Part shown: piece by piece, positions 24,654 to 36,314 of the stretch | Position numbering within the stretch: position 1 is the first letter of the stretch | Layout: each line of letters opens with the position of its first letter | NCBI RefSeq assembly: GCF_000787575.1 | Contig: NW_012236525.1 | Span: 139,686-203,685, forward strand | From: Acytostelium subglobosum LB1 | Taxonomy: Eukaryota; Evosea; Eumycetozoa; Acytosteliales; Acytosteliaceae | DNA length: 64,000 nucleotides | Direction: 5' to 3' | Notes under the pieces: generated by a model | Told to the model about the DNA's origin: nothing | Seen by the model: only the letters and a program-made list of their open reading frames with translations | Databases searched by the model: none | Program-made: the position numbers and the translations under genes

Positions 24654-27600
24654 TTATTTGGGTTTAAAACCACAATTGACACGGTACTATCATTGGAGGA
24701 AAGGGAGTTATAGTTAATATTAAAAGATGATAAATGGAGTTGAATATTGTACTTACATCACCATCAACAATAGGAGCTCCTTTGTTTTCACTTCCATTGG
24801 CAGTAAAGCAGAAAGAGCCGGACTCTGCACCCTCTGGTGAGAATCTGCTGTTTGGTTTTGTGGCAGCATCAGGCTTGGTCAACACGTATCCAGCAGGGGC
24901 ATCAATCTCGACACAATAGCTGATTGTTGAAATAATAATTGGTTAGATTATGCTTTGATGAGGTTGGTTTTAAAATCCAAATGGATTATAAGTAGGTACT
25001 TACTCTCCTGCAACCAAACCAGTTATCCTGTATCCATTGCGGTCAGTAGTGGAAGTGTATGTGCCAAGTAAATTCTTGTTGGAATCTAGGACCCTGACTG
25101 TTGCTCCAGCAATGTTAGATTCACTGTTATCGTTTACTCCATTCTTATTCCTAATTTGGGTCAAATATTATTAAATGAGTACAATACTGGTTTGCTTTAA
25201 AAAATACTTACGAGTCTTTCCATGTATAGCCACTAATAGCGTAGGTCTTGGTCTTCTTGAAACCAGCGTTGACACGGTACTATATACAATATGTTAATAT
25301 ATTATACATTAGTATTAATGATTGATTTTGTACTTACATCAGCACCGTTAAGAACTGTTCCATTTGAGGGCTTGCCATTGTCAATTGAGAAACAGAAGGT
25401 GGAGTTGGTAGCACCCTCTGGCGAGAATCTGCTATTAGGTGCTGTTGCGGCATTGGGCTTGGTGAACACGTAACCAGCTGGAGCATCCATCTCAATGCAA
25501 TAACTTAGGATTACAGGTTGGGAAATTAGTAACTTTTAGGAAGGATATCCTTGTCATCGGTCTACTTACTCTCCTTCTTCCATAGCACCAGTCCTCCATC
25601 CATTGTAGTCCGCAGTGGTGATAAAGTTGGCAATCACTACCTTGTCAGCGTTGAGGACTCTCACTGTGGCTCCTGGAATATTGACTTCGTTGTTGTTGTT
25701 TGTTCCATCACCGTTACTTAATTTGATTGGTTCATAATTATTAGTTCCTCTAATAGGTTTGAGTGGATTAACAATCAATAAACAATAATCTTACCCATCA
25801 CTCCAAGTATAGCCAGCCATTCTGTACTCCTTGACAGCATCGTAACCAACTCTGACGATATGCTCTCCTTTGCTATTCAAAACAGTGTCCTCGCCAATGG
25901 TGAAGCAGTACTTGTTGGTGGTTGGATCGATCTTGTTGTCCTTATCGGTGCCGGTGGTGCCAAGTTTGCCAACCTTGTAGTTGGTGTTCTTGTAGTCGAC
26001 GTTGAGGCAGTAGTCTCCATCATCAAGAGCACCAAAGTCCACACCATTGGCTCCATTGGTCGAATCGAAGGTCTTAACCATTGTGCCATCAGCCTTGGTC
26101 AGATTACCACGTCCACCGAAGTAGTAAAGCTCGCCAGTGTCATCATTGCCGTTCTTGTTGGAATCACCGAATGAGAACAGCTTCAACTTGGGCTTGATTA
26201 CTTGATCATAACCAACACGGATGATCAGCTCACCTTTGCTGTTCAACTCGGTTTCCTCACCAATGGTGAAGCAGTACTTGTTGGTGGTTGGATCGATCTT
26301 GTTGTCCTTATCGGTGCCGGTGGTGCCAAGTTTGCCAACCTTATAGTTCTCGTTCTTGTAGTCGACGTTGAGGCAGTAGTCTCCATCATCAAGAGCACCA
26401 AAGTCCACACCATTGGCTCCATTGGTCGAATCGAAGGTCTTAACCATTGTGCCATCAGCCTTGGTCAGNTTNCCACGTCCACCGAAGTAGTATGGCTCGC
26501 CCTTGTCATCATTGCCATTCTTGTTGAGATCACCGAATGAGAACAGCTTCAACTTGGGCTTGATTACGTGTTCATAACCAACACGGACAATAAGCTCGTC
26601 CTTGCTGTTCAATTCAGTCTCCTCACCAATGGTGAAGCAGTACTTGTTGGTGGCTGGGTCAATCTTGTTATCCTTGGTGGTGCCAGTGGTGCCGAGTGGG
26701 CCAACCTTGTAATTGTCGTTCTTGTAGTCAACGTTGAGGCAGTAGTCTCCATACTCTATNGNNCCAAAGTCAACACCATTGGCGCCATTGGTCGAATCAA
26801 ATGTCTTAACCATTGTGCCATCAGCCTTGGTCAGATTACCACGTCCACCGAAGTAGAATGGCTCACCGGTGTCATCATTGCCGTTCTTGTTGTTGTCACC
26901 GAATGAGAACANCTTCAACTTGGGNTTGNTNACGNGTTCATAACCAACACGGACAATCAGCTCTCCGTTGCTGTTCAACTTGGTGTCCTCGCCAATGGTG
27001 AAGCAGTACTTGTTGGTNGNTGGNTCNATCTTGTTNTCCTTNNNGGTGCCGGTGGTGCCNAGTNNGCCAACCTTGTATCTCTCGTCTCTGTAATCGACGT
27101 TGAGGCAGTAGTCTCCATCCTCCATGGTGCCAAAGTCAACACCCTTGTCGCCGTTGGTCGAATCGAAGGTCTTGACCATTGTGCCATCAGCCTTGGTCAG
27201 ATTACCACGTCCACCGAAGTAGAATGGTTCACCAGTGTCATCATTGCCATTCTTGTTGTTGTCACCGAATGAGAACAACTTCAACTTGGGCTTGACAACT
27301 GGAACATATCCAACCCGGACGATAAGTTCACCTTTGCTGTTCAACTTGGTGTCCTCGCCAATGGTGAAGCAGTACTTGTTGGTGGCTGGGTCAATCTTGT
27401 TGTCACTGGTGGTGCCAGTGGTGCCAAGTTTGCCAACCTTGTATCTCTCGTCTCTGTAGTCGACGTTGAGGCAGTAGTCTCCATCATCCATAGAACCAAA
27501 GTCAACACCCTTGTCACCGTTGGTCGAGTCGAATGACTTGAGCAATGTTCCATCGGCCTTGGTCAGATTACCGCGTCCACCGAAGTAGAATGGCTCGCCA

Positions 27601-29693
27601 GTGTCATCTTTTCCATTGTCGTTCTTGTCACCGAATGAGAAGAGCTTCAACTTGGGCTTGACATTGGGTACATAACCCACTCTGACAATCAACTCGTTAT
27701 TGCTGTTAAGCTTGGTATCCTCACCGATGGTGAAGCAGTACTTGTTGGTGGCTGGGTCAATCTTGTTGTCCTTGGTGGTGCCGGTGGTGCCGAGTGGGCC
27801 AACCTTGTATCTCTCGTCTCTGTAATCGACGTTCAGGCAGTAGTCTCCATCATCCATTGTTCCAAAGTCAACACCCTTGTCACCGTTGGTCGAGTCGAAT
27901 GACTTGAGTAATGTTCCATCAGCCTTGGTCAGGTTGCCACGACCACCGAAGTAGAATGGTTCACCAGTGTCATCATTGCCGTTCTTGTTGTTGTCACCGA
28001 ATGAGAACAGCTTCAACTTGGGTGGTGTGGTGCGAATGTATCCAACACTGACATTGAGGACACGGTTGGTGGCTGTCTGCTCATTGAGGTCGAAACAGTA
28101 CTTGTTGGTGGTTGCGTCGAACTTGTTGTCCTTGTTGGAGCCGGTCTTGCCAAGTGGGCCAACCTTGTAGTTATTGTCACGGTATGGCAAGTTGAGGCAG
28201 TAACGACCTGGAGTGAGCTTGAACTGAACACCATTGGGGCCATTGGTGGTGCCAATGTTGGAGAGCACAGTTCCGTCCTCCTTGGTCAGAGTGCCCTTGC
28301 CACCAAAGGCAAATGGCTCATTGCTGCCTTGGGTACCATCCTTGTTGTTGTCAATGAATCCATGGACGTTCAAGGAGAGTGGTTGCTGATTAGAATCGGT
28401 GGTGGAGGCAGTGGTAATTACTGGGGGTGGAGTCACAATAGGACCGGTGGTCGAGGCTGTGGTAGATCCAGTGGTGGTTGGAGGACTGGTTGTTGAGGCA
28501 GTGGTAGACACAGTTGTCGTTGCAGTGATTGTCGACGTTGGTGTAGCGGTCGTGGTAGCAGTTGTCGAGGCAACGGTGGAGGCGGTCGTTGTGGGTGGCT
28601 TGGTGGTTGTGGAAGACGTCGTAACAGTTGAGACTGGTGGCTGCGAGGTAGTTGTGGCGGTGGTAGTAGCAGTGGTGGTCTGGGTGATTGTTGACGTTGG
28701 GGTGACAGTTGTTGAAGCGGTCGTTGACGCAGAGGTCGAGGCAGTCGTAGAGGTGATGGTGGTTGGCTTGACAGTAGTCGATGCAATGGTGGTGGCCGTG
28801 GTAGTTTGGGTGATTGTTGACGTTGGATTGACGGTTGTCGAGGCAGTTGTTGATGCAGTGGTTGAGGCAACGGTAGAGGTGACAGGTCCTGTTGTGACAG
28901 TCATTGCAGTAGTAGTTACAGTGGTTGTGGCAGTGGTAGTCTGAGTGATCGTGGATGCTGGTGAGGTAGTGCTTGCAGTGGTGGTCACGGTTGTAGATGC
29001 CGAAGTTGAGGTAACACCAGCAACGGTGCTGGCCACTGTTGAAGCAGTTGACACAGTGGTAGATGTAACAGGTCCAGTTGTCACAGTCATTGCAGTAGTG
29101 GATACTGTTGTTGTGGCCGTGGTGGTCTGAGTGATCGTGGATGCTGGCGAAGTGGTACTTGCGGTGGTTGTCACGGTAGTTGACACTGTTGTTGAAGTTG
29201 GAGCAGTAGTCACAGTAGAGGTGCTGGTGGTAACAGTTGATGACACACTCGTGGAAGCGACAGTACTGGCAACAGTGGACGCGGTGGACACTGTTGTTGT
29301 GGCAACAGTTGATGACACACCCGAGGTTGAGGCAACCGTGCTAGCAACTGTGGACGCGGTCGACACGGTTGTTGTTGCAGAAGTAGAGCTAGTAGCGCCG
29401 CCCTGACAGAATGGTCTGCCACTCACGTCAACCGAACAATATGATCCAGAAGGACATGTTTTGAAAGTACAGATGTTGATGCACTTTGGAGCGACGCTCA
29501 GGGTAGGGTGACAACAGACTGTGCCAAATGGACATTGGATTGTGTTGCAAAGTCCTTCATTGGCTGTTGAACTATGTTAGAAATTGATCAAAAAGATTGA
29601 TTGATTTTTCGGATATTTACCATTGGCATTAACATGTATCACCAAGAGGAGAAGGAGGAAGAACCCAGTCTTCCTAAATGTTTTGGAGTACAT
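24654..29693 (-). CDS. Colossin-like secreted repeat protein (SdrD/Cna-B-like domains, mucin stalk)
   Basis: Eight exons (29693-29621, 29563-25795, 25716-25570, 25503-25338, 25279-25212, 25150-25004, 24919-24757, 24686-24654), all phases closing, give 1521 residues. Order: signal peptide (FFLLLLLVIHVNA); a Cys-rich module (NEGLCNTIQCPFGTVCCH onward); a Ser/Thr/Val stalk of about 340 residues, likely O-glycosylated; seven ~122-residue SdrD-B-like units, each with a FSFGDNNKNGNDDTGEPFYF-type turn resembling a Ca2+-binding loop; then two diverged Cna-B-like units (GYTWSDGNGDG and GYTWKDSNKNG) spread over the small exons. There is no transmembrane segment at the C-terminus. Colossins are dictyostelid secreted or matrix proteins; adhesion or matrix function is inferred. 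Some bases are N. Confidence 0.85.
25808..28370 (-). repeat. Seven tandem 366-bp coding units
   Basis: The landmark GAGAACAGCTTCAACTTGGG recurs at 26173, 26539, 26905, 27271, 27637 and 28003, exactly 366 bp apart. A seventh, more diverged unit is outermost (about 28004-28370). Inner units are nearly identical over long runs, which suggests recent unequal exchange or gene conversion. Confidence 0.9.
28390..29400 (-). repeat. Ser/Thr/Val low-complexity stalk repeat
   Basis: Degenerate tandem units of STASTVAST and TTTATTTV type encode a mucin-like stalk in the colossin-like gene. The opposite strand has long Val-rich frames (for example 28399-28944) that are only shadows of this bias. Confidence 0.85.
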
Positions 29694-31463
29694 AGGAAAG
29701 ATGGATGGTGTTGTGGTTGTAGTTTTAAGTATTTAGAATATATTAAACTATAATAATAATACTGATGGTAGATATGAACAAGAATAACAAATTATTATTA
29801 TGTAATTAACAAACAGGTTAGAATATTTATAGAGAGTAGAATAGGTCCAAGCTACAACAATATTGATCTCAATGGTATATTAGGTACACTGTATGGATAT
29901 ATCATTCTATCAATAAAAGTAACCCTGAACACCCCACCATAGCTACTTTTATGATTGTGATCACAATCATAATCATCAAAGAGGGTACAACTTTAAGGAA
30001 TGATGCATCATACATACAACTTTAAGGAATCGTGCCTCAAGCACACAAAGAGGAGGTACTATACTTAACATTTAAATTAAGTTGGTGGGTGGATGCACTG
30101 GAACTACTCATACTCCATAGGCACTGCAAAACCTCACCAACATCTGATCATTCATTACCACAGTGGTAGTAGGCTGAGCACTGTTCCTTGTTCTAACAAA
30201 GTGTTACTGAGATGGATGTTACTCATAATGTTCTGAGGAATCCAATGGACCATTGGCAATGTTGCGAGTGTTGATAGTGTTGGCGTATGCAGGAACAATG
30301 GAATACAACAACAATGATGTGATGGCTAGCCATTATATTATGATCAAGCATATAATTAAGGTGAAGTTAATTGATCAGATAGATGGTTGGATGGATGGAT
30401 GGGTAGGTCTTTGTTAGGGGTAGGGTAGGTGTGTGTGGTATTTGTTACTGATTCTGATCACCCGCCCATCACCGACAATAACACACCATTTAAACAAAGA
30501 GTATGGTGTATACACCTATGCTTTGGGGTTGTGTTGAACTCAACCACTCACTCATTCAATCACGCTTCTCCACTCAGATGCCTCTTAAATGTTACAATTT
30601 GCATTTGATCAAAAACATTCTAAGCTTCGAGGCATGTGAGTTGTACACATACAAGTGTTTTTGCATCTGCCTGCTTGATGGCAGAAAAGAGTATTGCTTG
30701 TAGAGATCAGCTGTACTTTGGTTGGTGATCTGTATTGGACATCGTTGTCTATAGATCTTATTGTTTATATGTATATAAGTCAGGTGATCACAATGAATGA
30801 GAATGATCTGTGCTGGTAGGACATTTCAAATTTTGGCGCCGAAGATCTTTAGTTGTTCATGTTTTAATAACCTTTAACTTTTCACACAAGAAATGGATTG
30901 ACTAAGAATGAAAGTAAATTTGATCTTTGTGTATCATTCGGAATATAAAAGGTGTTATTCCTCTTAAGGATTCTGCACCCTCCATAGGTAAAGTAAGTCT
31001 TCCACATTTAGTACTGTTGTCGGAGAGATGGTCGATAGAGTGATTCATCCTATCCACTCCCTCGAGGAGTCGCTCACCCCTAAAAGGTTTGGTAGTTCAT
31101 TGTTAGTGAGGGGTGTTTGTTTAGGATTGGTTGTATAAATTAATTTCCTTCCTTCTAAAGGTCACCTCTCAAACTATAAAAGAATACTATATAAAGGTTT
31201 GAGTAGTTATTTATATCTTTTACTATATAAGGAGAAACTGAACTGAATAAATCACAACTACTGGCAGTCTCCTTTACAACTTAAAATAACAAAGAATAAA
31301 GTAATCAATAAATATTTTTTATTATTATTATTTAATACTTCATATTATTATATTGAATAACTACTTTTGTTGTTGTTCATACTGGATAAGAATATTTGAT
31401 CATACCTATTATCATTCATTAATAAATAAATAAATAAATAAATAAATACGTATCAAACAAATA
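29694..31463. other. Long divergent promoter region with palindromes
   Basis: A 24-bp perfect palindrome lies at 29949-29972, a short direct repeat ACAACTTTAAGGAAT at about 29988 and 30018, and nested inverted repeats at 31168-31203 and 31230-31273. An (AAAT)n run ends just before the ubiquitin-like gene. No gene is supported; the 66-codon frame at 30503 shows no family signal. Confidence 0.5.
29949..29972. promoter_or_regulatory. 24-bp perfect palindrome
   Basis: Half-site TTATGATTGTGA with its exact reverse complement, without spacer. It lies 256 bp upstream of the colossin-like start codon. It could bind a dimeric regulator; this is inferred only from the symmetry. Confidence 0.4.
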
Positions 31464-31872
31464 ATGAAGATAAATACAATTAACAAAAAGTTAGAGATTG
31501 AAGTTGATCCCAACACTACAACTTTAAAGGATATTAGGGAGAGGGTTCAATCTCAAGTTGGATATCCAGGTGCCCAACAACAGGTAAATATTATTATTAT
31601 GGAAATTTTCCAATATTTACAAATATTAATTATAATATTTCACGAATAGCTTTTCTTTAGGGATAAGGAGGTTCCACATCGTTATGATAATAGGACTTTG
31701 AGTACTCTACATATTGACAACTCCTCAGAGGTATTGTATACTTCTCAAATAATAATAATTAATTAATCAAACTAACAAATTAAAATTACAGCTTGATGTA
31801 TTCTATCACCTCAAGGAACCAAGTGGACGTATAACTGATACCATCCATAACAAACTTAATAGATCATGGTAA
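31464..31872 (+). CDS. Small ubiquitin-like protein lacking terminal Gly-Gly
   Basis: Three exons: 31464-31583, 31650-31730 and 31792-31872, all phase 0, giving 93 residues. The whole protein aligns with the ubiquitin fold: an N-terminal strand (KINTINKKLEIEVDPNTTTL), a helix (KDIRERVQSQVGYPGAQQQ, like the ubiquitin helix ending PPDQQ), then LFFRDKEVPHRYDNRTLSTL matching the LIFAGKQLEDGRTLSDY region, and a last strand (LDVFYHLKEPSG). The tail ends NKLNRSW, so there is no di-glycine for conjugation; it may work as an unconjugated modifier or binding domain. The gene is more AT-rich than its neighbours. It is convergent with a Ulp-type protease gene 136 bp away. Confidence 0.75.
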
Positions 31873-32008
31873 TGAATGTTGTAGTTCCAACAATCAATCA
31901 ATCATTATGTCATTCAATAAATGATTAAAGACTCTTGTAAATCATATAAATAATTAATTAATTGTTGTTGATGTTGATGAATGAGTTTTAATCAAATGCC
32001 TTGTTACG

Positions 32009-35000
32009 TCATTTCTTAAAGTCATCGTCAACTGATAGGTCCATGTCCCCAAGATCAATTCCACCTTTGATAAGATTGTTTGGCTTCCTCGGCCTCCGAC
32101 TAAGGGGCTTGTGGACTTTGAGTGGTTCGGCGACCTTCTTTGCTTTGCCTGGTCTCTGCTGGTTGTTGCTGCTTTTGTTGTCGCTACTATCATCAGTGCT
32201 GCTATCATTGTCTTCGTCATCACTATCTCCACGTTGTCTCTTCTTCTTCTTGTCGTTGTTGATGTTATTCTTGTTCGCTTGGGTGGATGTCGCTGCTGAT
32301 GTCTTGGACTTGGCTGTGGAGGTGGTGGAAGAGGAGGTAGAAGAGGAGGCGGATGTTGATTTGGCAGTGGATATGGAGGATGTCGATGAGGATGGTGGAG
32401 TAGACCTATAGTTCTTGTTTGTTCGATACTCTGATACCTTTGTAATCTCGATGTTACTGCTGCTACTACTACTACTTTTGCTGCCTATGCTGCTATCACT
32501 ATCATCCATGCTGCTGCTACTATTACTACTAGTATTGATGCTGTCCTGCTTATTGGTCTTCATCATGGTATCCTTTGAAATAGTCAACTTGTCGTCAATG
32601 TTGTCATCATCATCATCATCAGTATACTTCTTCACCTTCTTCATCTTCTTTGTCTTTGTACTCTCCTTCTCACTCTCATCCTCTTTGTCCATCTCCAACT
32701 CCAACTCCTTCTGCTTCACCTTCTCATTCTCCTTCTCCTTCTCGCTCTCTTCCTCTTTTTCCATCACCAACTCCTTCTCAAACTCTTTGGATAGATTCTT
32801 CTTGTTAATAGATACTATCCTCGATGTCTTTGGAGTGATGATGTTCATAGAGTTGTCTTCTTGGTCACTGACATCTCTTTTGGGAGAGGACACTGGAGAG
32901 TCAGACTTTGTCCTGCCATTGCGATCGCCATCATTGTCACTTGATGCCTTCTCATCCTCGTCCTTTGGTGGTTCATCTTTATCCTCGTCCATCTTGTCAT
33001 TGTCCTCATCCTTCTTGTCATCCTTCTTGTTGTTCTTCTCCTTGTCATTGTCTTTGTCGATCGATGAGTCAAAGCTGGTCAATATCTCGAGACTGCTGGT
33101 GTCGATTGAGACTGAAGCGCGTGCACTTGCATCAAAGTTGTTCTGAATGATTATCCTGTACTCCTTCTCCTCGTCTTCAGTCATTGCGTCCTCAAACTGT
33201 TCCTTGCGCAGTTTGAATATCAGTGATCTCAGGACCTTTCTCTTCTTGATTACATCGGTTATTGGGAACCAATTAGGTTTCTCGAGCTGTTTGTTGTTGT
33301 TTGTGCGCGTGTCAGAGGTTGTCATTGCTGCCAAGCATGGCTATTAATGGGTACTACTTACAGGGTTAACAAAGTTGGTCTCTGGCTTCTTACAAAACAG
33401 CTCCAAGTAGTGTAGCAAGAATACGCCGCAGTCGCTAAAGTTGTTCTGGACGGGGACGTGTGGACAGAATGCCTTGAAGTTCTTGGCTGTGAATGTACGG
33501 CTTGGGTACTTGCCCTTGCCATCAGGCATGTCCTTTCCAAACTTCTTTTCTTTCCACTCTTCCGTGAGGTATTCACGTATCCTGGTAAGATTGATTGAGT
33601 GAGTGATCATGTCTGTGAGATATATCAATCATTCATACCTTGTGTCGATAGGACTTGGCTTCTTGTAAAGTGAATCTAGATATATCATACAGGGTCGTCT
33701 GTCCTTGGGTGGGTCATCACTGCTTTCATCGCCAGGGAAACAAACGATCATTAAACTCCAATGTGCGCTGGAAGTTGGAAGTAAGTATTTGCTCACTCAG
33801 TCAATCAATCATTGAAGTTGAAGTGAATACATACTATTGGTTGATGGGAATAAAGATAAAGTCCTTCTCGAATATGTCGTCGTTCTTTGTCCACTTGATC
33901 ACTTCGCGGTAGGAATCCTTCGAGTCCTCCTTTGAGGTCAACTTCTTGTAGAAGAAGCTGTTGAAGAAGAAGAACTTGTAGTCCTTATTGAGAAAGTTGT
34001 CGTTGATGTATCTGTGGCGGGGAATGATCATTGTCAGTTGTCAGTGATGTTGTCCAAGCCATTGGTTACTCTTGATGGATCATACTTTGTATAGAACTCA
34101 ATGAGGCTGTCATTGAGGAACTCGCCTTCGTTCAGTCGCTCCAAGTCGTTTCGCGTGATGATCACCTGTCCAACAGGTTTCAGTTCCTGTGGCGTTGATC
34201 TCGGATAGTGCATCATGTGATCGTCTCCATTGACAGTCTTTATCTCCTTGGGTGGTCTGTAGACGCTTTTGGTACTGCTGCTACTGCCTAGACTGCTACT
34301 GCTTCCAATGCTGATGGCGATGCTGTTGCTAGTGATACTGTTGCCAAGGTTGAGTGGAGGTTTGAATGGTGATGCATCGAGCGCCTTGGCAAGCGCAGAT
34401 CTCTTCGTTGTTGATGATGAGTTGGGCTTCGACGTGCTGTACGTGTCTGACAGGGAGTCATAGTTGCTCGAGGATGATTTTGGCTCACTCTTTTCGAGCT
34501 GTGATGGGTAGCTAAACCTTGTAATGACTGGCGTATCGACAGATTGAGCCGTTGTCGAATTGGCTGTGCTCGGAGCATTCTGGATTATGCTGCCATAGTG
34601 ATTGTTCAATGCTTTCTTGGTCATCATTAAACTCAGTGATGAAATCGAGAACTTGGATATAACAGACTCTGATAGGGCAGGGCAAGAGTTGAGAGAACAT
34701 TGTGTCAGTTAATTGGATTGAAACACATCAACAATCAATCAATCATATATCTTACTTCCATGGATAATGATTTCACTGCCACCCTTGTTGATTTGAATTG
34801 ATCTCATTCTCTCCTTGGTATACTTGATTTCTTTGGTCCCCTTGTCGTAGTATATTGTAATGTCAGTAGATGTGACTACCATGGTAGCATTATGGATAGG
34901 AGGGTCACCACCGTTGATGTACAGGTTGTCAAGCTCAACAGGTTCATAAGTTTGCTTCTGTTGTTGTTGTTGTTGTTGTTGTTGTTGCTTCGGCTGTTGT

Positions 35001-35671
35001 TGCTTCTGTTGTTGTTGTTGTTGTTGAACGCGCACTTGCTTCTCTTTCTCCTTCTCCCTCTCTGGCAGACTTGGAGCATCCGCATCATCATCTACGTCCA
35101 GTATGGATCCTTGCTGTACAAAGGCAGGCTTTGCAGGATGAGCATCGTTATTATTCTTCTGCATCTCCTTAAACTTATCGAAAATCGTCTTTGATGTGTC
35201 GTAGTTCCTGTTCTGGTGGACTTTAGTGACTTGCTGTTGGGCGCCAGGCCCCATACTGTAGCTGAACGCATGCTCTGTCTGGTTGCTCATATTACTGATG
35301 GTGCTCATACTGAGAGTGCTGCCCTTGCTGTTTGCCAGTGAGTTGCCTGCTTTCCAATAGGAGCTCATGCCGCTTTTCTTTACAGTGACATTGGCCGGCT
35401 TGTTGGGCCGGTCTTGATTGAGATGCGCTGTCTTCCTGGCCAGGTCATCGGTGGCACTTGGGTCCAATGGGATGCCAACGTCATCTGTATCGTGTATGTC
35501 AACAGAGTATGAGTTCTGTGATGGCGGAGGTGAACTCTTCTTATTCCTTGCTGAGTTCAATTGTAATGTTGTAGTCGTAGCCGTGGTTTGTCTTGTCTTA
35601 TTTCTATTATTATTGTTGTTATTGCTATTATAGTTGTTGTTGTAAGAATGATTGTCTGTGTCGTACTGCAT
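32009..35671 (-). CDS. Ulp/SENP-family SUMO protease
   Basis: Six exons: 35671-34756, 34668-34086, 34011-33835, 33767-33639, 33581-33362 and 33286-32009, giving 1100 residues. The C48 cysteine protease domain spans about 470-680: LNEGEFLNDSLIEFYTK opens it. The catalytic residues are His561 (AHWSLMIV), Asp590 (IYLDSLY), Gln647 and Cys653 (QNNFSDCGVFLLHYLE). A KPNWFP segment follows, as in Ulp2/SENP6-7-type enzymes. The N-terminal ~460 residues are Asn/Ser/Gln-rich, and the last ~400 are Lys/Asp/Glu- and Ser-rich, ending with basic patches that suit nuclear localisation. It should remove SUMO or a related modifier. The complete triad suggests activity. Confidence 0.9.
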
Positions 35672-36314
35672 TTCTTCATGCTACAGTAGGCTGATGTTCA
35701 TGTCGCGCTTCAATCAATCGACTGTTTCTTTCTTGTTTGTTTAGAAACAAGATGTTGATGACTTTAGTTTGTTTGTTGTTGTTGATATTGTTTTGGTATT
35801 GGTTGGCTGGACTCTTCCTTCGTTGTAGTTGTGGTTTCGAGTATTGTTGATGGATTGATTGTTATAGATTGTAAGAATGTATGATGGATGAATGAATGAA
35901 GTGACAATGATGTGCTTGGGATTCTCAAGGTTCAGATTACCAACAATCCAAAATTTCAATTAAAGAGGGAGTGGAACTTACTTCTTTGGTCAATCAATCA
36001 ACACAACTCAACACAACATAATCATTATTCATTCATTCATTCAACTCTTCTCTCTATCATATACATATATAGTATACTTATACATATTTGGTGTACATAT
36101 ACATATTTGGGTATATAATCCTTATTTAAAATGTATGTAGTATTGTATATACATCCAGGTTGTAGTTGGAACATGCGGATAAAGCAGGCATGCAGGATAT
36201 TGAATGTTATATAAACCAAACAACAACTACAACACCAATCACTTATACTTGTTGTCCAAGCATGTAAGCGGGAAAATAACAAACTAACATTGTTCATTAT
36301 CTAGGTCAACAACA
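35672..36314. other. Divergent promoter of SUMO protease and ALDH genes
   Basis: AT-rich sequence with GAATGAATGAA and ATACATATAT runs. Only short frames are present. Nothing else recognised. Confidence 0.5.

Noticed and set aside
28399-29406. Long plus-strand Val-rich frames
   Set aside because: Antisense shadows of the Ser/Thr stalk of the colossin-like gene.
32415-33146. 243-codon plus-strand Ser/Leu-rich frame
   Set aside because: Antisense of the Lys/Glu/Ser-rich tail of the SUMO protease.
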